Source: Volvox africanus
Taxonomy: Eukaryota; Chlorophyta; Chlorophyceae; Chlamydomonadales; Volvocaceae
DNA: 64,000 bases
NCBI GenBank assembly: GCA_030268105.1
Contig: BSDZ01000030.1
Span: 434,001 to 498,000 of the forward strand
Direction: 5' to 3'
This document shows positions 39,865 through 50,482 of this stretch, piece after piece. Both the position numbers and the translations under genes were made by a program. Positions within the stretch are counted from its first letter, which is position 1. Each line of letters begins with the position of its first letter. The notes below the pieces were generated by a model. It was not told the origin of the DNA, did no database searches, and worked only from the letters and a program-made list of their open reading frames with translations.

Positions 39865-42800
39865 GGGCTTGCCCGGGTTCCTGTGGAGGGGGCACCACCT
39901 GGGATTTCTGAACTAACGCGTGGTCGGTGGTCATCCTTACGGCCAGCCGTGAAGGCATTGTTGCCTTGTGTACTTGGACACATCGAGCGAGTCATTGCGC
40001 GACGCATCACGCTTGACGGACGCACGGGACTTCTCTGCTTCGACCCGTTGTGTAATTTGTTTACACCTCGCCGTCCCCTGTCGTCTATCGATCTGTCTAA
40101 CCACGTGGTTTTGTTCATCCCCTCGTCTCTGCGTGAGATGTCGGAACAGTTGGCCATATACAGGAGATGTAGGCGTCAATATCCAGGCACTGCCGCATGT
40201 GTATTACTCCCCGCTTTCTGTCGGCGCAAGGCAGAGGCATCGTTAAGGGGTATGCGGCATGTCCACCGGTTCGAGCCGGGCACCGTTTTGTTTAATGGTG
40301 TGGATTGGGAGGGTACGCTGGCTCCGTGGCCACGCCTATCCTACTCGGTTGACGTTTGGTACGAAGCTCCTGATGGGGGTGCCGTTGGTTACGGACCCGC
40401 CTTAAGTGCACTGACGTTGTCTGCTGGGCAGTCGCTCGTAGATAACCGTGTCCCTGTGGTTCAGATCGGTTTGAATGGCCGTACTCTGAAGGCACTTGTT
40501 GACACCGGTGCCAGCGACGACTTCATCTCTGTCGCAGAGGTGAACGCGCTGGGGTTGTCCCCAGAGTCGTCTGATTGTCCACAGGTTACCCTTGCTGACG
40601 GGGGTAAGCATCCCATCGTGGGCAGGATTACCCTTAGCCTATCGATAGGCCCTTTGCGTGTTGTGACCCGGCCGTACGTGCTGCAGGGCTTAGCAGAGAC
40701 TGCACCGTACATAATGGGGTCGTCGACATTACGACAGTACCGCGCGCGCATCGACATGGAGACCGCAACCCTGCATATGTGCAAGGGTACTCTGTCGATT
40801 AAGGTACCTTTCCTGTCGTTCGAACATGTCACACCAAAGGAGGGCGAAACTGAGGCGGTGCCTATGGTTAATTTCGCTGTGACCGCAATGGCCGCGCGAA
40901 TCGAACCAGAGCTAGTCAGGCGTAAGGAGGCTGTCCGTTTGTTACGGAAGGGTGCCCACGGACTGCTTTTAAGGCCGCGGGTGAGCTGTTGTGTCACCAC
41001 CGCGCAGATTTCTGTGAATCCTGAGGTTGAGGCCCTACTGTCGCAGTATGAGGACGTCTTTAAAGATATCCCTGGCCTACCACCTATGCGTCCTGTTGAT
41101 CACACAATCCCTCTCATGCCTGGAGCGCAGCCTACGGCCCGGCCAATGTACAGGTTGAGTCCATTGGAACTGGACGAGGTGAAGCGCCAGGTGACGGATT
41201 TACTCGCGAAGGGTATGATACGCCCCAGCACATCCCCGTATTCTGCACCGATTTTGTTTGTCGGTAAGAAGGATGGGACCTTGCGCATGTGCATTGATTA
41301 CCGGGGGCTAAATGCGAATACGGTGAGAAATCGCTACCCTTTGCCACGCGTTGACGACCTGTTGGATAAGCTGAAGGGCTCGGCTTATTTTTCCTCAATT
41401 GACTTACAACAGGGCTACAATCAGATTCGCATCGCTGCCTCTGATATCCCGAAAACCGCTTTTCGGACGCCCTTCGGTCACTTTGAGTATACGGTCCTAT
41501 CGTTTGGTTTGACTTATGCCCCTGCGACGTTTCAGGCGGTTATGGACCGAATGTTTAGGCCGTTTATCGACAGGTTCGTTGTTTGCTACCTGGATGACAT
41601 CTTGGTATATTCCAAGACGCGCGAGGAGCACTTGGAGCATCTGCGGCTCGTGCTCGACGTTATGAGGCGGGAGCAATTGTTTGCTAAACGCGCCAAATGC
41701 TTTTGGGCGCAGCCTCAGGTGGAATATTTGGGCCACATTGTGTCGGCCACCGGTGTGAAGATGGACCCGCGGAAGGTCGCCATGGTTCGCGATTGGCCCG
41801 CGCCTCAGAACCTCACGGAGCTGCGTAAGTTCCTTGGCTTGACCAATTATTTCCGAAAGTTCATTGAAAAATATTCCATCATTGCGGCCCCGCTTACTAA
41901 CTTAACTCGCAAAGGCGTTTTCGTTTCGCTCGAGTCGTGGACGTCGCAATGCCAGCGGGCATTCGAAGAGCTCAAACGAATCGTTGCCGAAGATGTCACC
42001 CTTGCATTCCCTGATTACTCGTTGCCATTTCGTGTTGAGGTAGTGTCTGATGCCTCAATATTTGGAAGTGGCGCTGTATTGTTACAGGAAGGGCGACCGA
42101 TCGCCTTCACGAGTAGGAAGTTTTCTGGTGCGGAGATTCGCTACACCACCGGGGAACAGGAGCTTCTGGCCGTGCTGCATGCTTTAAAGGAATGGCGCTG
42201 TTACCTCGAGGGACGCCCATTTACTTTAAAGACTGACCACAAGCCCCTAACGTTTTTGCAAAGCGTTCCGACGTTGAACCGCCGTCAAGCTAGGTGGATG
42301 GAATATCTAGCTAGGTTCAACTGCACCTGGGAGTATATTTCTGGTAAATTGAATATTGCCGATGCTCTCAGTCGACATCCGTTGCTACACGCTGCAATTT
42401 TGGCAGCGCCCGTCGTGCGGCCGCGTAGCGAGGAGGTACCGATCGCGACGGACCTCGCGGAGCGGTTGAAGGTTGCCTACAACGCAGACGCCTGGTTCGC
42501 GGACCCGGCTAATGTAGAAAACCTTCGCAAGCAGAATGGCCTTTGGCTACGGACGGAGGGTGCAACTACGCAAATCGTCGTGCCGAACGACGACGCGCTA
42601 CGCTACGACATCCTTGCGCGGTTCCACGAGGACCCGTTAGCAGGACACCCTGGTAGCAAGCGATTGATCGACTTGGTGCAACGTTCCTTTTGGTGGCCTC
42701 GTTTGGCTAAGGATGCGGCGAACTTCGTCCAGACATGCAGTCTGTGCCAGCGCAATAAGGCTTTGTCCGGTAAGGGCCATGGGTTGTTGCAACCGTTGCC

Positions 42801-43926
42801 TGTCCCGGATGCGCCTTGGGAAAGTGTTTCCATGGACTTCGTAGTCGCGCTGCCCAAAACTGAGGGGGGATACGATGCGGTGTTCGTAATGGTCGATCGT
42901 CTGACTAAGATGGTTCACCTAGCACCATGCACATCATCCTGCACGGCTGAGCAAACCACACGTCTGTTTTTCGATAATGTGGTTCGGTTACACGGGATTC
43001 CCAAAAATGTGATCTCGGACCGCGGTGGACAGTTCACGTCTAAGTTTTGGGAAGCGCTCTGCAAACTAGTTGGCATGCGCGTCAACCTGAGCACGGCGTA
43101 TCACCCGCAGACTGATGGTCAAACCGAACGCACAAACCGCACGTTGGGTGATATGTTGCGCAATTATGCTGGTCGCACACCACTCGTTTGGGATACGTAT
43201 TTGACTGCGGCAGAATTCGCGCTTAACAATGCTGTTAACCGCTCTACAGGCAAAAGTCCGTTCTTTCTTAACTACGGATTTCATCCCGCGCTACCCGTGT
43301 GGCGTGAGTTGGAAGTGAACGTGCCTGCTGCTAAACTTTTTGCCAAGTCTTTTATGTCCCGAATCACAGACGCTAAGTCGTGTTTGGACGCGGCACAGCA
43401 ACGAACGACGGAATATTACAACAAATCCAAGCAGGATGTGACGTTTTCGGAAGGGCAACTCGTGTTGCTAAGCACCAAGAACTTGCGTTCCTTGGCCGAC
43501 GGATCCCGAAAACTCTTACCCCGCTGGATTGGTCCGTATCCTGTCGTGCGCATGGTTGGGAATGTGGCTGTGGAGCTTGCATTGCCCGCTGATATGACCA
43601 TTCACCCCACGTTTCACGTATCGCTTGTTCGTCCGTATCGTAGTACGGAACCCGTCCCTGAGCCTGCTAACGCCCCCGCAGCGATCGAACCAGTTCCCGA
43701 GACCTGGATCGCTGGTAAACAGAAGTTTTACGATGTGGAGCGGGTGTTAGATTATCGCGCGCGTCGTGTGGGCCGACACCGACGTAAGCGAACAGTACAC
43801 GAGTACTTGGTTAAGTGGACAGGGTATACCGACGAGCACAACTCATGGGAACCGGCACGCAACTTCTCACAGGACATGAAACCCCTGCTCAAAGAAGCCC
43901 ACAAACGTGCCACGCAAGCCCAATGA
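39865..43926 (+). CDS. pol: Pol of GypA element A2
   Basis: Same length and protein as A1 Pol. The one base difference I noticed, CTT to CTG near 41643, is silent. All catalytic motifs are present (protease DTG, RT YLDD, RNase H SDAS, integrase HHCC and DDE, chromodomain YLVKWTGY). Ends with TGA at 43924-43926, 60 bases before the 3' LTR. Confidence 0.95.
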   Translation, partial: GLARVPVEGAPPGISELTRGRWSSLRPAVKALLPCVLGHIERVIARRITLDGRTGLLCFDPLCNLFTPRRPLSSIDLSNHVVLFIPSSLREMSEQLAIYRRCRRQYPGTAACVLLPAFCRRKAEASLRGMRHVHRFEPGTVLFNGVDWEGTLAPWPRLSYSVDVWYEAPDGGAVGYGPALSALTLSAGQSLVDNRVPVVQIGLNGRTLKALVDTGASDDFISVAEVNALGLSPESSDCPQVTLADGGKHPIVGRITLSLSIGPLRVVTRPYVLQGLAETAPYIMGSSTLRQYRARIDMETATLHMCKGTLSIKVPFLSFEHVTPKEGETEAVPMVNFAVTAMAARIEPELVRRKEAVRLLRKGAHGLLLRPRVSCCVTTAQISVNPEVEALLSQYEDVFKDIPGLPPMRPVDHTIPLMPGAQPTARPMYRLSPLELDEVKRQVTDLLAKGMIRPSTSPYSAPILFVGKKDGTLRMCIDYRGLNANTVRNRYPLPRVDDLLDKLKGSAYFSSIDLQQGYNQIRIAASDIPKTAFRTPFGHFEYTVLSFGLTYAPATFQAVMDRMFRPFIDRFVVCYLDDILVYSKTREEHLEHLRLVLDVMRREQLFAKRAKCFWAQPQVEYLGHIVSATGVKMDPRKVAMVRDWPAPQNLTELRKFLGLTNYFRKFIEKYSIIAAPLTNLTRKGVFVSLESWTSQCQRAFEELKRIVAEDVTLAFPDYSLPFRVEVVSDASIFGSGAVLLQEGRPIAFTSRKFSGAEIRYTTGEQELLAVLHALKEWRCYLEGRPFTLKTDHKPLTFLQSVPTLNRRQARWMEYLARFNCTWEYISGKLNIADALSRHPLLHAAILAAPVVRPRSEEVPIATDLAERLKVAYNADAWFADPANVENLRKQNGLWLRTEGATTQIVVPNDDALRYDILARFHEDPLAGHPGSKRLIDLVQRSFWWPRLAKDAANFVQTCSLCQRNKALSGKGHGLLQPLPVPDAPWESVSMDFVVALPKTEGGYDAVFVMVDRLTKMVHLAPCTSSCTAEQTTRLFFDNVVRLHGIPKNVISDRGGQFTSKFWEALCKLVGMRVNLSTAYHPQTDGQTERTNRTLGDMLRNYAGRTPLVWDTYLTAAEFALNNAVNRSTGKSPFFLNYGFHPALPVWRELEVNVPAAKLFAKSFMSRITDAKSCLDAAQQRTTEYYNKSKQDVTFSEGQLVLLSTKNLRSLADGSRKLLPRWIGPYPVVRMVGNVAVELALPADMTIHPTFHVSLVRPYRSTEPVPEPANAPAAIEPVPETWIAGKQKFYDVERVLDYRARRVGRHRRKRTVHEYLVKWTGYTDEHNSWEPARNFSQDMKPLLKEAHKRATQAQ

Positions 43927-43985
43927 CCCCTGCAGTCGATGCTGTATGATGCAGCGAGGACGCTGCATACGGGAGGGGGGATAAT

Positions 43986-44800
43986 TGTTGTGCTACGGTT
44001 CATTTCCCGCCGACGCGTAGGTCGACACGATCCTACGAGGCAAAGTGCTTTTGTGATGAACGCATTACATATGAATGAATCTGCATGATATAAATGTATT
44101 CGCATACATTTATATATGCATCTGGCATGTTGTCATTATCCATCGCGACATCGCATCATGGCAAATCCGCCTAGCATGCATGAATGACTGAATCATTGAA
44201 GTGCGCATTATGCTCGTGCTACGAAACAATAAGTAATATTATCTGATATAATATTACTTCATTTAAGCACACGTTGAGAGCGCCGCGATACATGCCCTGC
44301 AACCGGATATCGTTATCCGGACCCTTGCATCATGCGAATGCCGGAAAGGCTTATACGTTGTTACGAGTAGACATCGCCCATACGCAGTAGGGTTGTCACA
44401 TCTAGGATCGGCCTCCTAATGTGAATCGTACGGCACTGCGATGCTGCGAGTATAACAGATGCGAGGACGGCTAAGCTAGACAAGACATTCGTTACCGGAG
44501 AACACTTGTGTGTTCTACATTACTATTACTATACAATATTCTACTTAGCCCGAGCTAAGCCTGAACTTCGCTAATCACCGCCGCGTGATGATTGCTTGCT
44601 TCCGGCGCTGACGGCGATTTCGTCCATTGCATCATTCCGATCTGTAAGACCGTAAGTTATATCTCTCTTCGTCTTGAAGTCTTCCGCTGTCTCTGTTTGC
44701 TCTCGCTTGCCTTGCTGTACTTGCAAGTGCTCGCGCATCGGTGTCGATAGTCTCCAGACGTGCAGATACTTATGAGCAAACGCGAACGAGAGGTACAACA
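43986..44800 (+). repeat. GypA LTR (3' LTR of A2)
   Basis: 815 bp; shares the three A1-right-LTR variants and adds AAACAATAAG, TTCGTTACCGG and TACAATATT changes. Confidence 0.95.
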
Positions 44801-44930
44801 GATTGCAAAGCTTGGGCTTGGCACGGGCCTGAGAATATATCAATAACGTTCGATAACATCGGTGCTAAGACAACCCTGCTTAGGGTAGGGCTCAGCAAAA
44901 GCTTCAATGGCAATGTTCTATTTGGCCGTC

Positions 44931-45414
44931 TGTTGTATCCTTCCTTCCTCGCACCTATCACGCTCGTGATACCGATGTGCAGTACAAATCACACTGGATC
45001 CCGATCCTTAGTGTGAGTACTATCAGAGCACTCTCCTGAATATCACGTAATTCGTGATGTTAATGGATGCAACGTATGCAAGATGCAAAGGTCCGAATAT
45101 CGATATTTGGTTGCCAACCAACCATCGCGATCATCGCATTTCCGCATACGCATCTGGTTTATGCTACGGATGGTGCAATAACATTTGAAATATTATTACT
45201 TGATATGTTGTGCCGTGATGGTCTCGTGCATCGATACCGGCCTCGAGTCAAACATGTTGACCGACAGCGTGATGTCACAAGTAATGATGCGAAATGCTAT
45301 TTTAGCTAGATATACACGAATATATCATGCTAGTATGCTCACATCATGATTATGCATGCTTTGGTAAACTTAAGCCTACTTCGGCATGGGCGGTGATCGA
45401 ACCGGCGTACAACA
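44931..45414 (-). repeat. solo GypB-type LTR (unit 2)
   Basis: Copy of 35059-35542 at the same place within LTR-D. Confidence 0.88.
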
Positions 45415-46402
45415 CCATCCTCGCGCATACGATACTCGTGATATGGATATGCGGTACAACTCGCACCAGATCGCCGATCCCCAAGTGTGATAATCCCTAA
45501 CGCGTATCGCAGATATCCGTGTCTAACATTATTAAGCCTTCACGGCATTCACGTGATGCAAATGGCCGAATATCAATATTCGGATGCCGACCACCCGCCA
45601 CTGTGACTTCCACACTCCTCACACTCACGCACTGTCTATGCTGGCAATGGAGTAATAATATAGCGGATATTATTACTTAAGAGATCACGTCATTATTATG
45701 CCTCATGCCCTCGTTCCTGTAGATGAGTCAAACGTTTGCTTGGCTGGCGCATTCGTGATGCAGCTGTGGCTTGCTAGGCGAGGAGTCGCAATGCATGGAT
45801 TTCACGGCGCATAACTAGTTCAATATATTAATGCAAATATATGAGCTGCTAGAAATGCACTTATTCCGTTGCTTATCGCCTTGTAAAGCCGCATCGCCCC
45901 AGGCATCGGTGATAATCAAACTGGTATACAATGTTGTACGTGGGTTCAATCACCGTTCGCACTCATGAAGGCCGCGACGCATTCAAGCATTGTGAAGCAT
46001 AATACAATCATTTTAGCATGATATTCTCGAGTATATCTGGCTAATCAGACATACTGCATTACCATCTACGATATCGCGCTGTCGGTCAACATGTTTGACT
46101 CGATGCTGATAATTAATGCGCGATCTATCCATTGGCATATTATATCAAAGGTAAGTGTCTCTGTTTCATCGGGCACATGCTCATGTTCAGGTATGTGGCT
46201 TTCCTATGTATGGTTGTAGGTTGTATGGTGGTGGACCTTTGATGATGGGCTGAGAGACAGACGGCTATTGGACACCATTGCGCATATCGCTGGGTAATGT
46301 ACGTCATGACATGGACCGCCTTCACAAGTAGAATGTGTGTGCGCGCGCGCACGCGCGTGTGTGCATGGTGGTGCGTGTCTGTGTGTGCGTTGGGCTAATA
46401 GG

Positions 46403-46516
46403 TGGCCCCTATCGGGATCGAACCGATGACCTTGGCGTGCCCACCGTGTTCGAGGTTTCCTCACCAGTCTCCTGTCCGTATTAGCACCACGCTCTAACCA
46501 GCTGAGCTAAGGGGCC
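46403..46516 (-). tRNA. tRNA-Ile (AAU) with intron, copy 3
   Basis: Identical gene in unit 3, the unit without the GypA element. Confidence 0.92.
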
Positions 46517-47006
46517 TCCGCTCGTATGTGTGCATTCCGCACCCGAACACATCCCAATCATGTCTGAGTCCCAGCTGTACCTCAGCCACGTATGTAGCAT
46601 GCGTATCTATGCAGTTCAAGAAGGCCTGCTCCTCAGCAGGGAGGGCTGCTGCCATGAGTTGGAGAGAATGGATGGGTCAACATGGAGGATTGCCATTTCT
46701 AATGGCGGATCTGTGGCCACATTGACCAAATCACAGCAGTGACAACAATCAGAGTAGTGGCCCGTGAGCTGACCACCAGGAGCAGGGTTGGCTGCACCAT
46801 TGATCCGCTAGATTCTGCTGCTGAATGCCAGTGGGGAGCACACAGCCCATCAACGACATGTTTGTTGGGTTGGAGCTTCGTGCTGTGCTGAAAGCGTTCT
46901 GGTTGCAAATGGATGAGGGACCTCTGCTTTTGAAAGCTTGATGAGGGGGCCGTTGTCTGCTCCTTGGGTCTTGCTGTCCACCAGGGCTAAATGGAGTGCA
47001 TGGCAC

Positions 47007-48324
47007 TGTTGTATCGCTCCTTCGTCAATCATGCACTTTTCTGCACGTCTGGGTGTTAGATACTCGTGCCGGAGTGCTTGTGGAACAGCAAAGCACTCAA
47101 GTGCGTCAATATGGACAGTGGAAGACTATCATTAATTGGCGAAAGCGATATGTTCAGCCATCAGAGCCGATGACAGGCTGTCATCATACGGCTGATTGCA
47201 AAGCTTGGGCTTGGCATGGGCCTGAGAATATATCAATAACGTTCGATAACATCGGTGCTAAGACAACCCTGCTTAGGGTAGGGCTCAGCAAAAGCTTCAA
47301 TGGCAATGTTCTATTTGGCCGTCTGTTGTATCCTTCCTTCCTCGCACCCATCACGCTCGTGATACCGATGTGCAGTACAAATCACACTGGATCCCGATCC
47401 TTAGTGTGAGTACTATCAGAGCACTCTCCTGAATATCGCGTAATTCGTGATGTTAATGGATGCAACGTATGCAAGATGCAAAGGTCCGAATATCGATATT
47501 TGGTTGCCAACCAACCATCGCGATCATCGCATTTCCGCATACGCATCTGGTTTATGCTACGGATGGTGCAATAACATTTGAAATATTATTACTTGATATG
47601 TTGTGCCGTGATGGTCTCGTGCATCGATACCGGCCTCGAGTCAAACATGTTGACCGACAGCGTGATGTCACAAGTAATGATGCGAAATGCTATTTTAGCT
47701 AGATATACACGAATATATCATGCTAGTATGCTCACATCATGATTATGCATGCTTTGGTAAACTTAAGCCTACTTCGGCATGGGCGGTGATCGAACCGGCG
47801 TACAACACCATCCTCGCGCATACGATACTCGTGATATGGATATGCGGTACAACTCGCACCAGATCGCCGATCCCCAAGTGTGATAATCCCCAACGCGTAT
47901 CGCAGATATCCGTGTCTAACATTATTAAGCCTTCACGGCATTCACGTGATGCAAATGGCCGAATATCAATATTCGGATGCCGACCACCCGCCACTGTGAC
48001 TTCCACACCCCTCACACTCACGCACTGTCTATGCTGGCAATGGAGTAATAATATAGCGGATATTATTACTTAAGAGATCACGTCATTATTATGCCTCATG
48101 CCCTCGTTCCTGTAGATGAGTCAAACGTTTGCTTGGCTGGCGCATTCGTGATGCAGCTGTGGCTTGCTAGGCGAGGAGTCGCAATGCATGGATTTCACGG
48201 CGCATAACTAGTTCAATATATTAATGCAAATATATGAGCTGCTAGAAATGCACTTATTCCGTTGCTTATCGCCTTGTAAAGCCGCATCGCCCCAGGCATC
48301 GGTGATAATCAAACTGGTATACAA
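47007..48324 (-). repeat. LTR-D (solo) of unit 3 with nested solo GypB-type LTR; empty GypA site
   Basis: LTR-D in two parts (47007-47323, 47808-48324) around the solo LTR 47324-47807. It has no GypA insertion. It ends ...GGTATACAA where B3's LTR starts, so B3 inserted within its last bases. Confidence 0.88.
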
Positions 48325-49139
48325 TGTTGTACGTGGGTTCAATCACCGTTAGCACTAATGAAGGCCGCGACGCATTCAAGCATTGTGAAGCATAATACAA
48401 TCATTTTAGCATGATATTCTCGAGTATATCTGGCTAATCAGACATACTGCATTACCATCTACGATATCACGCTGTCGGTCAACATGTTTGACTCGATGCT
48501 GATAATTAATGCGCGATCTATCCATTGGCATATTATATCACGTAATAATATTTTAAATATTATTACCTCATCTACATCATAAACGATACGCGTATGCAAG
48601 AATGAGACGATCGCGATGGTTGGGTCGGCAACCGTTTATCGATATTTGGACCTTTGTATATTACATATGTTGCATCCATTAATATCACGGATGACACGAT
48701 ATTTAGAACAGTGCTACGAAGGTACTCACATTTGAGATCGGAATCCAGTGAGACCCATACTGCACATCGGTATCATGACGTGATAGGTGCGAGGACGGCC
48801 GCCTAGAGACCGAAGTTGGCTTGACGCTAATTGGGGTCAAGTACTCGTGTACTTAACTCGGTCTGATTCTGATATATACGTTTTACTCATTTATTATCGG
48901 CCTGAGCTATTCCAGCATAGCATTCCCAGCCGGATGATGAACGCTGCCCGCGGGGTCTGATGGCAGGCTCCTAATTTGCATCTGAAGATCATTGTAAGTT
49001 GAATCTTTCCTTATTTATAAGTCTTCCGCTGTCACATTGCTTGCATTGCAGTGTCTTGCTGTTCGTAAGCACCATGCACGAGTAGCTAATACTCAGACGT
49101 GCAGATTCAGTGCATAATCGAAGAAGGAAGGGTACAACA
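48325..49139 (+). repeat. GypB LTR (5' LTR of B3)
   Basis: 815 bp, TGTTGTACGTGGGTTCAATC...GGGTACAACA. Contains a perfect palindrome GTAATAATATTT-TAAATATTATTAC and an imperfect hairpin at about 48631. Confidence 0.9.
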
Positions 49140-49630
49140 AATTTGGTATCGAGACAGGTTCGTTGCCTGACTGCCTAATGATGCTCGATCGGAAGTAAGT
49201 TCCTTCCAGGACGATTGTCGACCATGGGCGACGTCGCCCACTAGACATTATCGCCAAAGAACTTGTCCACGCTGTATTAGATACTGTTGTTTCCAAATTG
49301 TGATTGCTGTTATACCTTTGTGGTTTACTGCAATTGTGGCGTGAGCCTTTGCTCTGAGTTGCAGGTGAAATTAGTGGTCCGGCAACGTTTGCGATAGCTC
49401 CTGGTTACAACTTGCGTTCTAATCAGCTGGAGGCTTTGATCGCGCGGACTACAGGGACCAACTGAGTATGTATCTGCCATATCTACTCAAAGTCTGCAAG
49501 AGTATTGTCGGTGTGCTGACCAAACTGCTTGTATTCTTGTGCTAGATTCGTGTGAATCGCTTGCACACTTGCTTTAGAATTATGTGTATCGTTTATTGTC
49601 ACGCAATTTGAATATATTGGTCAGTGTTCC

Positions 49631-50482
49631 ATGATGGCGGGACGTGACGACCCGTCGTTTGTAGGCTTGGCATGTCAACCTGAGCTGGGTACCGTTCCTA
49701 GAATGTTTGATAGGGATCCTGAGACTATTGACGCAATTACTGCTCAAGATCCTCTTGTGTTTCAGGCCCCTATCCATCTTACTACGCCACACTTGGCAGC
49801 CATGACGGTTACAGATGGAACCGCTGATCAACGGGGTTTGCTATCGCCTCAAATGCAAGGCCGCGCCAACGGTAATGAGGTGAAGTGGTTTACTATCCCG
49901 GCACCGAAATTGTTTATCTTACATGATATGAATGTTGAACGTGACATTGTGAATGCAACTCGTTCCTATCTTCGTGATATTTGGAAATACCTGCAGTTGG
50001 TCCATGGCGGTGAACATGATGAGGTGAGGTGTCTCTTTGTTGGGAATACGCTCGGGGGTATAGCAAAGACATGGTATGATCAAGGGATCACTGCACGGGA
50101 AAACTTCACGTTTTGATGAGTTGACTGTCACCCTGCTTGCACGCTCTACCCCAGAAGTCACGTGATATTGAGGCACGCTGTATATTAACCTCGTTTTTCA
50201 TGTTTTTGAATGAAACTGTAACTGCCTACCGATTACGTTTTGAGGCTCTTGTGATGCCAATTGTCCTAAGAGCTGGGATGTGTATTCCAGCTAGACAGAA
50301 TGCTTTGAGATTTGTGCCTCATGTGACTGCCATGCAAGATCTGGACTTATGACTGACAAAATGGGAGTGTACACATCCAAGCTTGTGCGTTGGAAGGAGA
50401 TCACTCTCTGTTGGAGATGTGCAGTGGGTCATCTCATGATGGATTGCCATTGTTGCCGCCTTTGGCCCCACGGTCAAAGTAG
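49631..50482 (+). pseudogene. gag (B3), frameshifted and internally deleted
   Basis: Begins MMAGRDDPSFVGLACQPE and includes SYLRDIWKYLQLVHGGEHDEVRCLFVGNTLGGIAKTWYD. It breaks at an extra T near 50115 and a 4-base loss near 50157. The region after ALVMPIVL is missing a large piece, leaving only CWRCAVGHLMMDCH-like remains of the knuckle. TAG-GGG at 50480-50482 matches the gag-pol boundary of the other copies. The large internal deletion is shared with B4. Confidence 0.82.

Larger units (their letters stand above)
37354..44800 (+). mobile_element. GypA element A2, complete; segmental-duplicate of A1
   Basis: 7447 bp, with LTRs 37354-38168 and 43986-44800 and GATTG on both sides. Its site, duplication and flanks equal those of A1. 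The right LTRs of A1 and A2 share the same three differences from the left LTRs. A2 therefore arose by duplication of the whole unit, not by a second insertion. Three further changes are private to its right LTR. Confidence 0.96.
36276..46147. repeat. tandem array unit 2 (9872 bp)
   Basis: Same content as unit 1, shifted by 9873 bp. It contains A2 (37354-44800), a solo GypB-type LTR (44931-45414), LTR-D parts 37135-37353, 44801-44930 and 45415-45931, and a GypB LTR fragment (45932-46147). It is distinguished by scattered single-base differences, e.g. one G fewer in the polypurine tract, GTTG for GTCG at 38544-38547, and three private changes in A2's right LTR. Confidence 0.95.
46148..48540. 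repeat. tandem array unit 3, without the GypA element
   Basis: Host DNA with tRNA (46148-47006), LTR-D (47007-47323 and 47808-48324) and a solo GypB-type LTR (47324-47807), with no GypA insertion. GATTG at 47194-47198 is present once, followed by CAAAGCTTGGGC as in the right flank of A1. A 27-base stretch near 47127 present in units 1 and 2 is missing. At 48541 the GypB LTR, which is cut in units 0-2, continues to full length and belongs to B3. Confidence 0.95.

Noticed and set aside
37354..44800. A2 as an independent second insertion at a hot spot
   Set aside because: Identical site, TSD and flanks for thousands of bases, and the right-LTR variants are shared with A1; unit duplication explains all of it.
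26403..48540. CRISPR-like or satellite array
   Set aside because: The repeat period is 9.87 kb with transposon and tRNA content; no short direct repeats with unique spacers anywhere in the window.
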